A DNA stretch of 64,000 nucleotides from the NCBI GenBank assembly GCA_015665455.1, contig JADFAD010000004.1, positions 124,001 through 188,000 on the forward strand, given 5' to 3'. Below are positions 20,111-27,212 of this stretch, in pieces. Position numbers and translations under genes: made by a program. The notes beneath the pieces are model-generated. The model worked only from the letters and a program-made list of their open reading frames with translations. It had not been told where the DNA came from and did not search any database. The DNA comes from Oceanospirillaceae bacterium. GTDB taxonomy: Bacteria > Pseudomonadota > Gammaproteobacteria > Pseudomonadales > Litoribrevibacteraceae. Within the stretch, counting starts at the first letter, position 1, and every line of letters begins with the position of its first letter.

Positions 20111-20129
20111 AATGTTATATTATAACATT
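20111..20129. promoter_or_regulatory. Zur-box-like palindrome
   Basis: AATGTTATATTATAACATT is a perfect 19-base inverted repeat around a central T. It equals the core of the gammaproteobacterial Zur site (AATGTTATA-N-TATAACATT). It lies 158 bases before the M23 peptidase start on the minus strand, the only convincing gene downstream of it. The match and symmetry are seen; Zur binding is inferred. Confidence 0.7.
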
Positions 20130-20252
20130 TATATGTAAAGAGAATTTTGCTGATGATTTTTTTTCAACCCTTAAGCTCGTGAGTTAGGAGCGTTTACAGA
20201 AGACTGGGGTTTGTCAGTAAGAAATCAATGAACACTGCGGAATTTCCATTAG

Positions 20253-20358
20253 AACGAGACACGGTAATGCCTTGTTCTTTGTCCCACCTCATATGGATCG
20301 AATTGATTAAATTGACTCAATCATCGCTTTTAATTGGACTAATGAGTGCGCTGAGTTT
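20253..20358. repeat. Direct repeat copy 1 (duplicated 3' end of sterol-desaturase gene)
   Basis: A 106-base segment nearly identical to 21525-21631; I count one T/C substitution and one missing C. On the minus strand it encodes the last ~17 codons and stop of the sterol-desaturase-family protein, detached from the rest of the gene. The A run beside the hairpin in copy 2 is lacking here. The two copies bracket the BrnT-type toxin-antitoxin set. Confidence 0.85.
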
Positions 20359-20376
20359 ACACAGAAAGGGCAAAGG

Positions 20377-20448
20377 CTACTTCATCTGATTACTATCGGT
20401 GAGGTGGTCATTTTGAGCGATCAACTGGCTTGGTATTTTACTGAATAG
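20377..20448 (+). pseudogene. Remnant of a cysG/cobA-type uroporphyrinogen-III methyltransferase C-terminus
   Basis: The frame ending in TAG at 20446-20448 reads LLHLITIGEVV, then ILSDQLAWYFTE. This matches the last residues of the intact CysG at 3626-5026 (LIIIGEVV, KLHDKLAWFKAES) in order and spacing. The DNA is clearly diverged from that gene, so it is probably the tail of another cysG/cobA paralogue, not a recent copy. No further homologous sequence is visible upstream because duplicated sterol-desaturase DNA abuts it. Confidence 0.6.
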
Positions 20449-20635
20449 TAATGAATAAAGGCCAGATACTAGGAAGTGATCTGGCCAAGATGTTTTATAA
20501 AGGACTAATTAGAGTTAACAGAAAAGAAAACGTAGGATAGAAAAGACACATTTATTATTTACAGGGTCTAAATCGATTCAACTAATACAAATTAACCTAA
20601 GCTGCTCGTGTTAAATTTTCAGTCTCTCGGGAAAG

Positions 20636-20803
20636 TTAGGTTTCTTGATTTTGTTTTATTGGTTTCATCTCATTTAATTGGTGACGCTTTAGTTCAGGGG
20701 CGTCAGAACTTGGTAACAGTTCATCACTGGCTTGTTTGAGGTACTGCCAGTTTGTATTACCTTTTGACTTCTTAATATCTGAGACATTTATCCGCTTAGT
20801 CAT
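20636..20803 (-). CDS. Small antitoxin-like protein (second of pair)
   Basis: A 55-residue frame starting MTKRINVSDIKKSKGNTNWQ. Its N-terminal pattern (DIKxxKGxT, then a hydrophobic-rich SDEL/TDKDI turn) parallels that of the preceding antitoxin-like gene and of BrnA-type antitoxins. Its start overlaps the end of that gene by 8 bases, which implies translational coupling. The C-terminus is polar and lacks a recognisable DNA-binding fold. It may be a second antitoxin or a degraded duplicate. Confidence 0.5.
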   Translation of the reverse strand: MTKRINVSDIKKSKGNTNWQYLKQASDELLPSSDAPELKRHQLNEMKPIKQNQET

Positions 20804-20984
20804 GTTTGTTCCGGTCCTTGGGTTGCGTAAATTCTTCCAATTCTTTTTCTGTTGGTAAAGCAGAGTCATGATCACTTAAAACTGCTTCAGTAATGTCTTT
20901 ATCCGTAAGTGAGTCAACATCAGACTTTTTAGTTTTTCCCTTGAGGTTTTTGATTTCATCAAAACTAAACTTTTTTAAAGTCAT
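20796..20984 (-). CDS. BrnA-like antitoxin
   Basis: A 62-residue protein beginning MTLKKFSFDEIKNLKGKTK, with VDSLTDKDITEAVLSDHDSALP. This resembles the N-terminal part of BrnA antitoxins (KGKTDWxRVDALTDEDIxxAIxxDPDA), which bind and neutralise BrnT and repress the operon. The start sits one base after the toxin stop codon. It lacks the long C-terminal ribbon-helix-helix found in many BrnA proteins. Chosen over a longer frame because of the tight junction with the toxin gene and the family match. Confidence 0.65.
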   Translation of the reverse strand: MTLKKFSFDEIKNLKGKTKKSDVDSLTDKDITEAVLSDHDSALPTEKELEEFTQPKDRNKHD

Positions 20985-20985
20985 A

Positions 20986-21240
20986 TCACAATGCCTGTTT
21001 AAATTTGCCTTTGTAGTAATAGTTTTTTTCTTGTTTAGTGGCTTTACGTGCTGATATGAGTCGAATAGTCCCATCGGGCTCACGTTCAGTATAAATAACG
21101 AACAGTATTCCATAATCTGAAGAACCTATAGTTTGAAATCTTTGTTCTCCATAATCAACCCGAAAGTCTTCTCTCTCTATCCTTTTATCATCAAGAAATA
21201 CGTACACGGCATCAGCAAAGTCTATTTTATGCTTAGCCAT
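20986..21240 (-). CDS. BrnT-family ribonuclease toxin, N-terminus apparently shortened
   Basis: An 84-residue protein matching BrnT toxins: AKHKIDFADAVYVFLDD, EQRFQTIGSSDYGILFVIYTERE, then RLISARKATKQEKNYYY (the conserved ISARxAxxxExxxY end). BrnT folds like RelE and cleaves RNA. Family members normally begin one strand earlier with a FEWDxxKxxxN segment. A matching NEAKRQI-type string is encoded just upstream but is cut off by a 16-base out-of-frame stretch with a stop. The toxin may start at an internal codon or be crippled. Its operon is toxin first, then two small antitoxin-like genes. Confidence 0.72.
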   Translation of the reverse strand: MAKHKIDFADAVYVFLDDKRIEREDFRVDYGEQRFQTIGSSDYGILFVIYTEREPDGTIRLISARKATKQEKNYYYKGKFKQAL

Positions 21241-21579
21241 GTTTATAGCATGATTAACCTATTTGCCTTTTAGCTTCGTTAAGAAGGTTAGGGCAACAAC
21301 CTTTGAGTTTTTTTAAGTTATGTTACTCAAAGGTAATGCTGATGATATGTGCCTGCGAGAAGGAGGATAAGTGATACTGGGAATCGAGCTTTAAAGATGT
21401 GATGGAAGTTTAGATATATGAACCTAATGGCTAGTGATAATTTATTATTCGAATCAATCTAGGTTTCTGTCGCTTTACGCAGGGCTTACCATTCAGATAG
21501 GGTGAACCCACAGCTCTGCTTAAAAACGAGACACGGTAATGCCTCGTTCTTTGTCCCACCCTCATATGGATCGAATTGA
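21241..21579. other. Spacer between BrnT set and sterol-desaturase gene
   Basis: No gene is visible. It holds the upstream region of the BrnT operon (21241-21310, including the possible lost BrnT N-terminal codons) and most of direct-repeat copy 2 with its hairpin. The rest shows nothing I can assign. Confidence 0.5.
21521..21548 (-). terminator. Terminator of the sterol-desaturase-family gene
   Basis: On the minus strand AACGAG pairs with CTCGTT (6 bp; loop GCATTACCGTGT) and is followed by a T run (A run at 21522-21526 on the plus strand). It lies 31 bases after the gene's stop codon. The duplicated hairpin at copy 1 lacks the T run. Confidence 0.65.
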
Positions 21580-21631
21580 TTAAATTGACTCAATCATCGC
21601 TTTTAATTGGACTAATGAGTGCGCTGAGTTT
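21525..21631. repeat. Direct repeat copy 2
   Basis: A 107-base partner of 20253-20358. This copy is in the native place: it covers the last codons and stop of the sterol-desaturase-family gene (from 21580) and the hairpin behind it. Confidence 0.85.
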
Positions 21632-23190
21632 TGTTCAACCTTCTTTTTGGCGTAGAGTGCATTGGCGGCAACCAGAGCAAAGTTAGGTAATGTATATTTA
21701 AGGGTTCGCTGAAATTCGGTCTGGCTCTCAGACAGGGCACTGACTCGGTAATTCAGTTCGATAACGCTGCCATTGGTGAGGTTCTCTGCCTTTGCAGACC
21801 ATACTTGGCCGGGTTGATAGGCGGTTATGTCCCACTTGAGATTATTGGGGCCAATCGGTGTTTCTATTTTTTCAGCAAACGAATCGCCTGATAGCATGGC
21901 GCTTGTTTTATTTTTTCTCCGAGAAGAGGTTACAACGTGTTTGGATGATGGGTGCCAGTCTGGCCATCGTCTGAAGTCACCTGCGTAATTCAAGGCTTCG
22001 TAGGCGGATTTGTTAATGACGACCTTATTCACGACGGTTGTGGTTACGGGAAACGACCATAAGGCATAGATAAAGCCCAGCATTAAGGGCAGCCTGACCG
22101 CTTCGAAAGGAATCAACGTAGTTTTATTTTCAAGCAGATGGGTGGCAACGATAACGCCCGAAACTAAGATCAGTGCACCCGCGATTTTATAGAAGGCATC
22201 CAATTGGGGTGATAAGAAAATGAACATGGTGCCCGCAACGAAGGTGATTAAAGTGGAAAAACCTGCGTACACTTTCTTAGATCGGGTTGAATAAGGGTCG
22301 TACTTGGGCCGACCCGCTGTGCCTTCTTTTTGTAGGTGATGATCTGCTTCGATACAATCCGCCGGTCGCCAGCCTGTGGGTTTAAACCAGACAACGAGTT
22401 TATCGGACAGTTTTTTCGTTGCGATGGTGTCATGAAACAGGTTGCGCCAATGGCGCAGGTTCAGCTTAAGCGGGCTAAGTGTATTGGGGGCTTTAGTGGT
22501 ACCGTAATGGCAAGGCTCTTTACGAAGTTCCGGTTGCCAAGAACCGAAGATGCGATCCCATATTACCAGTGTACCGCCGTAGTTACGGTCAATGTACCTC
22601 GGGTTTTTAGCGTGGTGAACGCGATGGCTCGACGGGGTAGATAAGATGCCTTCAATGAAAGGTAAACGGTCTATGCCTTGGGTATGAATCCAGAACTGGT
22701 AACCCTTTAATATCAAGAATTGGCCGAGATACACCTCCGGCGGACAACCAAGCACGGCTAACGGTAGGTAGAAGACCCAAGAAAAAGCGTACTGAAAGGC
22801 GCTTTGACGAACCGCCGTTGTGTAATTGAATTCCTCACCTTGATGATGGCCCTCATGGGCACCCCATAAAATATTGCGTTCATGGGCGATACGGTGGAAC
22901 CAGTAATAACAAAAATCCACACCGAAGAAAAAGACCACCCAAGTCACAAGGCTTGCCGAGCTGAATTCGAGCAGTCGATAATTTTCCCAAACCCAGATAA
23001 ATACGCCAAAGGTGAAGACTTTCAGGAGTGCTTCCGAAATAAGCAGGCAAGCACCCATCGAACCACTTGTCACTGAATCACTGTACGTGTGTAAGCTTCT
23101 GCCTTTCAATCTTAACGCTATGTACTCAAACAGCATGAAGATCAGAAACAGAGGGATACCTACAGCCCCAAAATTGTATTCAAATTCCAC
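21580..23190 (-). CDS. Sterol desaturase/fatty acid hydroxylase family protein with C-terminal SRPBCC domain
   Basis: A 536-residue membrane protein. Residues 1-~220 form the membrane di-iron hydroxylase core with its histidine clusters: HRIAH at 99-103, HEGHH at 112-116 and HRVHH at 189-193. Several hydrophobic helices follow (~310-385). The last ~150 residues look like a START/SRPBCC polyketide-cyclase-type lipid-binding domain (YAGDFRRWPDWHPSSKHV, then LKWDITAYQPGQVWSAKAENL). Hydroxylase plus lipid pocket in one chain suggests a lipid or sterol-like substrate. Divergent from an AraC-type regulator, followed by an SDR gene. Confidence 0.85.
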   Translation of the reverse strand: MEFEYNFGAVGIPLFLIFMLFEYIALRLKGRSLHTYSDSVTSGSMGACLLISEALLKVFTFGVFIWVWENYRLLEFSSASLVTWVVFFFGVDFCYYWFHRIAHERNILWGAHEGHHQGEEFNYTTAVRQSAFQYAFSWVFYLPLAVLGCPPEVYLGQFLILKGYQFWIHTQGIDRLPFIEGILSTPSSHRVHHAKNPRYIDRNYGGTLVIWDRIFGSWQPELRKEPCHYGTTKAPNTLSPLKLNLRHWRNLFHDTIATKKLSDKLVVWFKPTGWRPADCIEADHHLQKEGTAGRPKYDPYSTRSKKVYAGFSTLITFVAGTMFIFLSPQLDAFYKIAGALILVSGVIVATHLLENKTTLIPFEAVRLPLMLGFIYALWSFPVTTTVVNKVVINKSAYEALNYAGDFRRWPDWHPSSKHVVTSSRRKNKTSAMLSGDSFAEKIETPIGPNNLKWDITAYQPGQVWSAKAENLTNGSVIELNYRVSALSESQTEFQRTLKYTLPNFALVAANALYAKKKVEQNSAHSLVQLKAMIESI

Positions 23191-23426
23191 GAGTCGCCAC
23201 CTTCAGTTTATTAATGATCTACTAGTTTGTAGCGATGGCACATTCATGTCTTTGACGTTTTGCGATTAAAAGTGGATTTATGCGATAGTTTTTTAGTGTC
23301 TCTGTAGGCGCAAACTAATAATTAATGTTTAATGAGTGATCATTCGGTGCTTATTAGTTCAAGTCCTGGGGTGAACGTCAATAACAGAACTCTGAGCAAA
23401 AAATCTTGCCGCAGAAAGGTCGCTCG

Positions 23427-24431
23427 ATGAAGCATTTATGGATCGCCAGTACTTGGATCAACGCGCTGTTAAGAGCGTTTGATGCCGCTAACTTAAGCCG
23501 TACCGAGCTAACTCGTGATTTACCGGGGTTCGCTGATGGTGACTTCACAGAAGGTGATCGTTTGGATTTATTATCCGCTCGGTTGCTTTGGCACCGCGCG
23601 AGCAAACTGTCGGGTGACCCGTTACTTGGCTGTAAGATTGGTCTGAGTGCGGATTACCGGAGTATCGGGGTACTGGCACCCATCATCTGGCACTCAAGTA
23701 GCATAGCGTTAGCGTTGCAAAACATCGCCCGTTTTCAAACGCTGATCAGTGAGAATGGCGCCTTTCGCTATGAAATTGATGAGGATAAGCAGCTAATATA
23801 TTGCTATTACGAAGAAACACCGGCGGCGGTTAGCTCCTCATCGCAGCAAATATTGTCTGTAACGGTAGGCGTAATAAACGCCATTAAAACGCTGTCCTCG
23901 GGCCGAGTGAACGCGAAAAGCTTAATCATACCGGAACGATACTCTGCGGGGATGATTAGTGATTTTCTTCAAATGGAAGTAGTAAGTCAGGGGGAGCGCT
24001 TTGCATTCACGATTGAAATGACGGGTCTGCAAACGCCCATCTCCGGCTGTGACATCACGCTCTACAACACGTGCTTGGAATACGCCAATGCACTGTTGAA
24101 TGAGAAAAATCAGGGCATAGAACTTATCCAGCGGGTTCGGCGCTATATCGCCCATAACGGCATGCTGGTGGCAGGCATCACCGATTGTGCAGCGCAACTG
24201 AACAGTTATCCGCGTAGCCTACAGCGGCAACTGGCGGATTACGGCACGAGCTTTAGAAAAATTAAAGAAGAAGTGTTGAAGGAGCGGGCACTGCAAGAAC
24301 TCAATACCGGGATGGAGATTAAAGACATAGCGCAGGCTCTGGGCTATTCGGAACTCAGTGGCTTTTATCGTTCGTTTAAAATCTGGTTTGGGATCACACC
24401 GAAAAAAGCGCTGAAGGATGGCGTGTTCTAA
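23427..24431 (+). CDS. AraC-family transcriptional regulator (OruR/ArgR-like)
   Basis: A 334-residue regulator with an arabinose-binding-like N-terminal half (SALWHRASKLSGDPLLGCKIGL-type region, IGVLAPIIWHSSSIALALQNIARFQ) and a C-terminal AraC helix-turn-helix pair: AAQLNSYPRSLQRQL, then IAQALGYSELSGFYRSFKIWFG with the usual GITPKKAL end. I use ATG 23427 (MKHLWIAST); an in-frame TTG at 23406 would add seven residues. Divergent from the sterol-desaturase-family gene and upstream of an SDR gene, so it likely controls one or both in response to a lipid-like effector. Confidence 0.9.
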   Translation: MKHLWIASTWINALLRAFDAANLSRTELTRDLPGFADGDFTEGDRLDLLSARLLWHRASKLSGDPLLGCKIGLSADYRSIGVLAPIIWHSSSIALALQNIARFQTLISENGAFRYEIDEDKQLIYCYYEETPAAVSSSSQQILSVTVGVINAIKTLSSGRVNAKSLIIPERYSAGMISDFLQMEVVSQGERFAFTIEMTGLQTPISGCDITLYNTCLEYANALLNEKNQGIELIQRVRRYIAHNGMLVAGITDCAAQLNSYPRSLQRQLADYGTSFRKIKEEVLKERALQELNTGMEIKDIAQALGYSELSGFYRSFKIWFGITPKKALKDGVF

Positions 24432-24559
24432 AATTGAAGGCACTAAGATTGAACGTACTAAAACCGAAGACATCGCGTTGCAGTTCAAATCCAATCTTAA
24501 ATCTAATCAATGAAAGAGCCATAAGCGCTCGGATAAAAGAATAAACAGAAGAGGAAATC

Positions 24560-25363
24560 ATGGGCGTAAGGATGTTTGCTGATAAAACAATAGTGATTAC
24601 AGGCGCTTCCAGCGGCATTGGTAAAGCGGCGGCGATTCAGTTAGCAAAGAAAGGCGCAACCGTCATTCTAGTGGCAAGAAGAGAAGCGCTGTTAAAAGAC
24701 GTTGCGGGTGAAATTAATGCAGCGGGCGGCACCGCCCATTGGTACGTGGGGGATTTATCCCAGATCGAAACGATTGACCAGCTGACGGAGGCCATCCTTG
24801 CTGAACATCCCGTCATTGATGTCTTAGTCAATAATGCGGGGCGGTCCATTCGCCGACCGATGGAGAAATCCCTAGATCGCTATCACGATTTCCAGCGGTG
24901 TATGGACATTAACTACTTTGCACCCGTGCGTTTAATTCGTAACTTTCTTCCGGCCTTAACTTGCTCACCGTCCGGCCACATCATTAATTCCACCACTTGG
25001 GGCACGCTTTTACCTGCGGCAGGGTTTGGGCCTTACAACGCCAGTAAAATTGCCTTAGACACCATGGCCAACACCTTAAGAATGGAGATGGAAGATCAAG
25101 GTATTTCCGTCACTCAAATACACTTTCCGTTGGTGCACACCGCCATGAGTGACGCCACAGCAAGCTTTAAAAAACTACCGGGCTTGACACCGGAAGAAGC
25201 GGGCGGGTGGATTGTAAAAGCAGTACAGCAGAAACCACGCGCCATTATGGATATGAAAACCCGCATCTCCAGTGGACTGTATTTTTGTTTTCCAAGTGTT
25301 GTGGAGAAGGTCTCTAAGTTTTCGCCGTTTTCGGTTAAGAAAAGACAAGGTGCAGTTGAGTGA
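24560..25363 (+). CDS. Short-chain dehydrogenase/reductase
   Basis: A 267-residue classical SDR. The cofactor motif TGASSGIG is at 14-21, NNAG at about 93, and the catalytic YNASK at about 157-161 with an upstream Ser-Thr pair (NSTTWG). AARRE after the second strand suggests NADP preference. The extended C-terminus (MDMKTRISSGLYFCFPSVVEK) resembles membrane-associated fatty-acyl-type reductases. GAGGAAATC precedes the ATG. It sits behind the AraC regulator, on the same strand. Confidence 0.88.
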   Translation: MGVRMFADKTIVITGASSGIGKAAAIQLAKKGATVILVARREALLKDVAGEINAAGGTAHWYVGDLSQIETIDQLTEAILAEHPVIDVLVNNAGRSIRRPMEKSLDRYHDFQRCMDINYFAPVRLIRNFLPALTCSPSGHIINSTTWGTLLPAAGFGPYNASKIALDTMANTLRMEMEDQGISVTQIHFPLVHTAMSDATASFKKLPGLTPEEAGGWIVKAVQQKPRAIMDMKTRISSGLYFCFPSVVEKVSKFSPFSVKKRQGAVE

Positions 25364-25493
25364 TTGGCCTTTGTTGATTATGTTCAGGTCTCATGGCACA
25401 GGACTCTTTTTCGGGTAGTAATTAACTGCTAACTCTTGCTTTAAAGCGAATAGATTTGGTTTGTTGTTTTCGAGGCATAGTGGGCGGTTTTGG

Positions 25494-25787
25494 TTAGTCT
25501 AAGTGAGCGTCTATATCCATCGATTCGTGCAAGACACGCACTATATCTATTCCTGTTCTGGAGATCATGAAAACGACTAAGTGATGCGCGTGATGATGAA
25601 TATAAACCGAAGGCGAGAATTCACTTCGTTCTCGGCACATCAAAGGATTTTTAGACAGTAGCTTAAAAATATCGACTAAGCCGTCAATATAGTGATCCGC
25701 TTGATTAGCACTCCAGTTTTTAGCTGTATGTTGCCAGATAGACTCTAAGTCCTTCTCGGCTTCTGGCAGTAGTCTAAATTTATCCAA
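25494..25787 (-). CDS. parE: ParE/RelE-family toxin
   Basis: A 97-residue toxin: LDKFRLLPEAEKDLESIW, then FKLLSKNPLMCRERSEFSPSVYIHHHAHHLVVFM and GIDIVRVLHESMDI. Both ends match ParE (typically KxRxLHxxMDxxxHL), which poisons DNA gyrase. The start is TTG at 25785-25787, directly behind the antitoxin stop, so translation is coupled. Intact by length. Confidence 0.9.
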   Translation of the reverse strand: MDKFRLLPEAEKDLESIWQHTAKNWSANQADHYIDGLVDIFKLLSKNPLMCRERSEFSPSVYIHHHAHHLVVFMISRTGIDIVRVLHESMDIDAHLD

Positions 25788-26024
25788 TTAGAGGCTATCC
25801 TTCATTCGTTTTTTGAAGGCGCTTTTATCAAAAGCTTTAGGTTCGCCGCTTTCCAATCCTTTTGTGATTGCATCCTGCATTGCATTAAGTTTTTTGGACT
25901 GAAGCTGATCTTTACGTATTAAATCACGCACGTAATCACTGTTATTCGCATAAGAGCCATGCTTAGACTGTGATTCCACCCAATCGCGCATAGGATCGGG
26001 AAGAGAGATATTCATCGTTGCCAT
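25788..26024 (-). CDS. parD: ParD-type ribbon-helix-helix antitoxin
   Basis: A 78-residue antitoxin starting MATMNISLPDPMRDWVESQ, the usual ParD/CopG ribbon-helix-helix N-terminus, followed by YANNSDYVRDLIRKDQ and a disordered, charged tail. It binds ParE and represses its own promoter. I place the start at 26024 because the family begins there; a longer in-frame start at 26060 would add 12 unsupported residues. Confidence 0.9.
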   Translation of the reverse strand: MATMNISLPDPMRDWVESQSKHGSYANNSDYVRDLIRKDQLQSKKLNAMQDAITKGLESGEPKAFDKSAFKKRMKDSL

Positions 26025-26054
26025 AGTTACACTCCAAACGTTACTTTTATCAAA

Positions 26055-26077
26055 TGTCACTATAGCTATCTATGACA
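26055..26077. promoter_or_regulatory. Candidate ParD operator
   Basis: TGTCA and TGACA arms flank the palindrome ATAGCTAT (26062-26069), just upstream of parD. The symmetry is off by one base. Ribbon-helix-helix antitoxins usually bind such a site over their own promoter. Binding is inferred. Confidence 0.35.
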
Positions 26078-26522
26078 AAGATTGCCATTGCAGTTTCTTC
26101 TGTTTATAAGTGTTTGTTGGACTAGGCTGGATCTCTGATTAAGTGCTAAAGCAACCTAAGAAGTAGCAGCTCTCGCTTTCAAAACGTTCCTTTTCTAAGG
26201 TAACTTTCATCAATAAAGAGTGAAGGACTTAATCACGTAAACAGGTATGAGAATGATGTAAAACCAAGATGAGGTTGCATCGTATATTTCTCCAATCACA
26301 ATGAATGTTTTGTATTATGCGAATTGGTATGCGCATAGTAAAGCATGGCACAAATGACTCGTTTGGCTAAATTTAGCTATTAGTCGGTTGTATTATTAAC
26401 GTTGCGAAGGTATTTATTGATCTTCAAGCCGAGATATAAGCCATTGTCTCATTGAGACGAATACGTTCTGCGATTATCATTCTCCATCCACTGAAATTAC
26501 GTTTAAAAAAGGGCTTTAGATT
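26078..26522. other. Intergenic region without visible gene
   Basis: About 445 bases between parDE and a small frame at 26523. No coding frame, tRNA or clear hairpin with T run is seen; presumably promoter and spacer DNA. Confidence 0.5.
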
Positions 26523-26738
26523 ATGTTGTTCTTACCTTGCCAAGACGAACTGGATTGCATTAATGATGACGGTCGTATTCTTGGAAAAATCAGGTTTGAT
26601 AGCTCTAAAGAAGAGCACATATTTAACTCGGCTGATGAGTCACTTAGCTTAACCGCAGCAGAAGAAGCAAGTATTTCTGAGAGGTTATCCGGTCTGGACT
26701 CAGACAAGTATTCAATGCCTACACAAGATGATGATTGA
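26523..26738 (+). CDS. Small acidic hypothetical protein
   Basis: A 71-residue acidic protein beginning MLFLPCQDELDCINDDGRI, ending in an Asp-rich tail. Not recognised. No signal peptide. The ribosome site is weak (GGGCTTTAG). It could be a regulatory or structural small protein; the call rests only on an uninterrupted frame and plausible composition. Confidence 0.4.
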   Translation: MLFLPCQDELDCINDDGRILGKIRFDSSKEEHIFNSADESLSLTAAEEASISERLSGLDSDKYSMPTQDDD

Positions 26739-26754
26739 TGCGTTTGCCTTACAT

Positions 26755-26934
26755 CTAGTTCATCCAGTTTTGGGCGTTGCCCATAAGCGCATTTGGAAAC
26801 GTATGCTTATAGACGCCCTGTAAGTCTTCAAGATTAACGTCTCCACCTGCTAAACAAGTTGACGTCACGCTAATCGTCACTGCTGCTACCGTTGCTTTTA
26901 TAAGTTTTAGGTTCATAACCATAATGGTGAGCAT
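26755..26934 (-). CDS. Small exported protein, possibly truncated
   Basis: Reading the minus strand from 26934 (or 26916) gives MNLKLIKATVAAVTISVTS, then TCLAGGDVNLEDLQGVYKH, TFPNALMGNAQNWMN and stop. The first ~22 residues are a clear Sec signal peptide with a CLA/GG cleavage-like site. The mature part is only ~35 residues and begins like exported proteins with a GxYKHxFxNALxxG start, which are normally much longer. So this may be the surviving 5' end of a truncated gene. Confidence 0.4.
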   Translation of the reverse strand: MLTIMVMNLKLIKATVAAVTISVTSTCLAGGDVNLEDLQGVYKHTFPNALMGNAQNWMN

Positions 26935-27212
26935 TTCATATGTTCGATTGAAAGTTATAACTGCCTGTATAAAAAGCCATTCAGTCGATGCGTAATAGTT
27001 CGTAATTTACATAATTATCTTTGATTTCTATGTTTGATACTTAGATGAAAAACCAATCTGAATTTATTTATTTTGTTGCTAAAACATTCTGATAAAAGGA
27101 TTTTTTCATTGAGTAGCGTGGTAAAGCAATGCGATAGGTTTGGGATATCTTTCAATTCCTAAATCTCAGTAAGTTTGCTTATGACCTCAAATTCAAACAA
27201 AAGGATTTAATT

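Larger units (their letters stand above)
19954..20635. other. Gene-poor stretch: Zur-like site, duplicated gene end, cysG remnant
   Basis: No intact gene is visible. The stretch holds the promoter region of the M23 gene with the Zur-like palindrome, a copy of the 3' end of the sterol-desaturase gene (20253-20358), a short cysG/cobA-like tail (20377-20448) and a GGCCAGAT/ATCTGGCC hairpin (20460-20486). It reads as a scar of past recombination. Confidence 0.6.
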
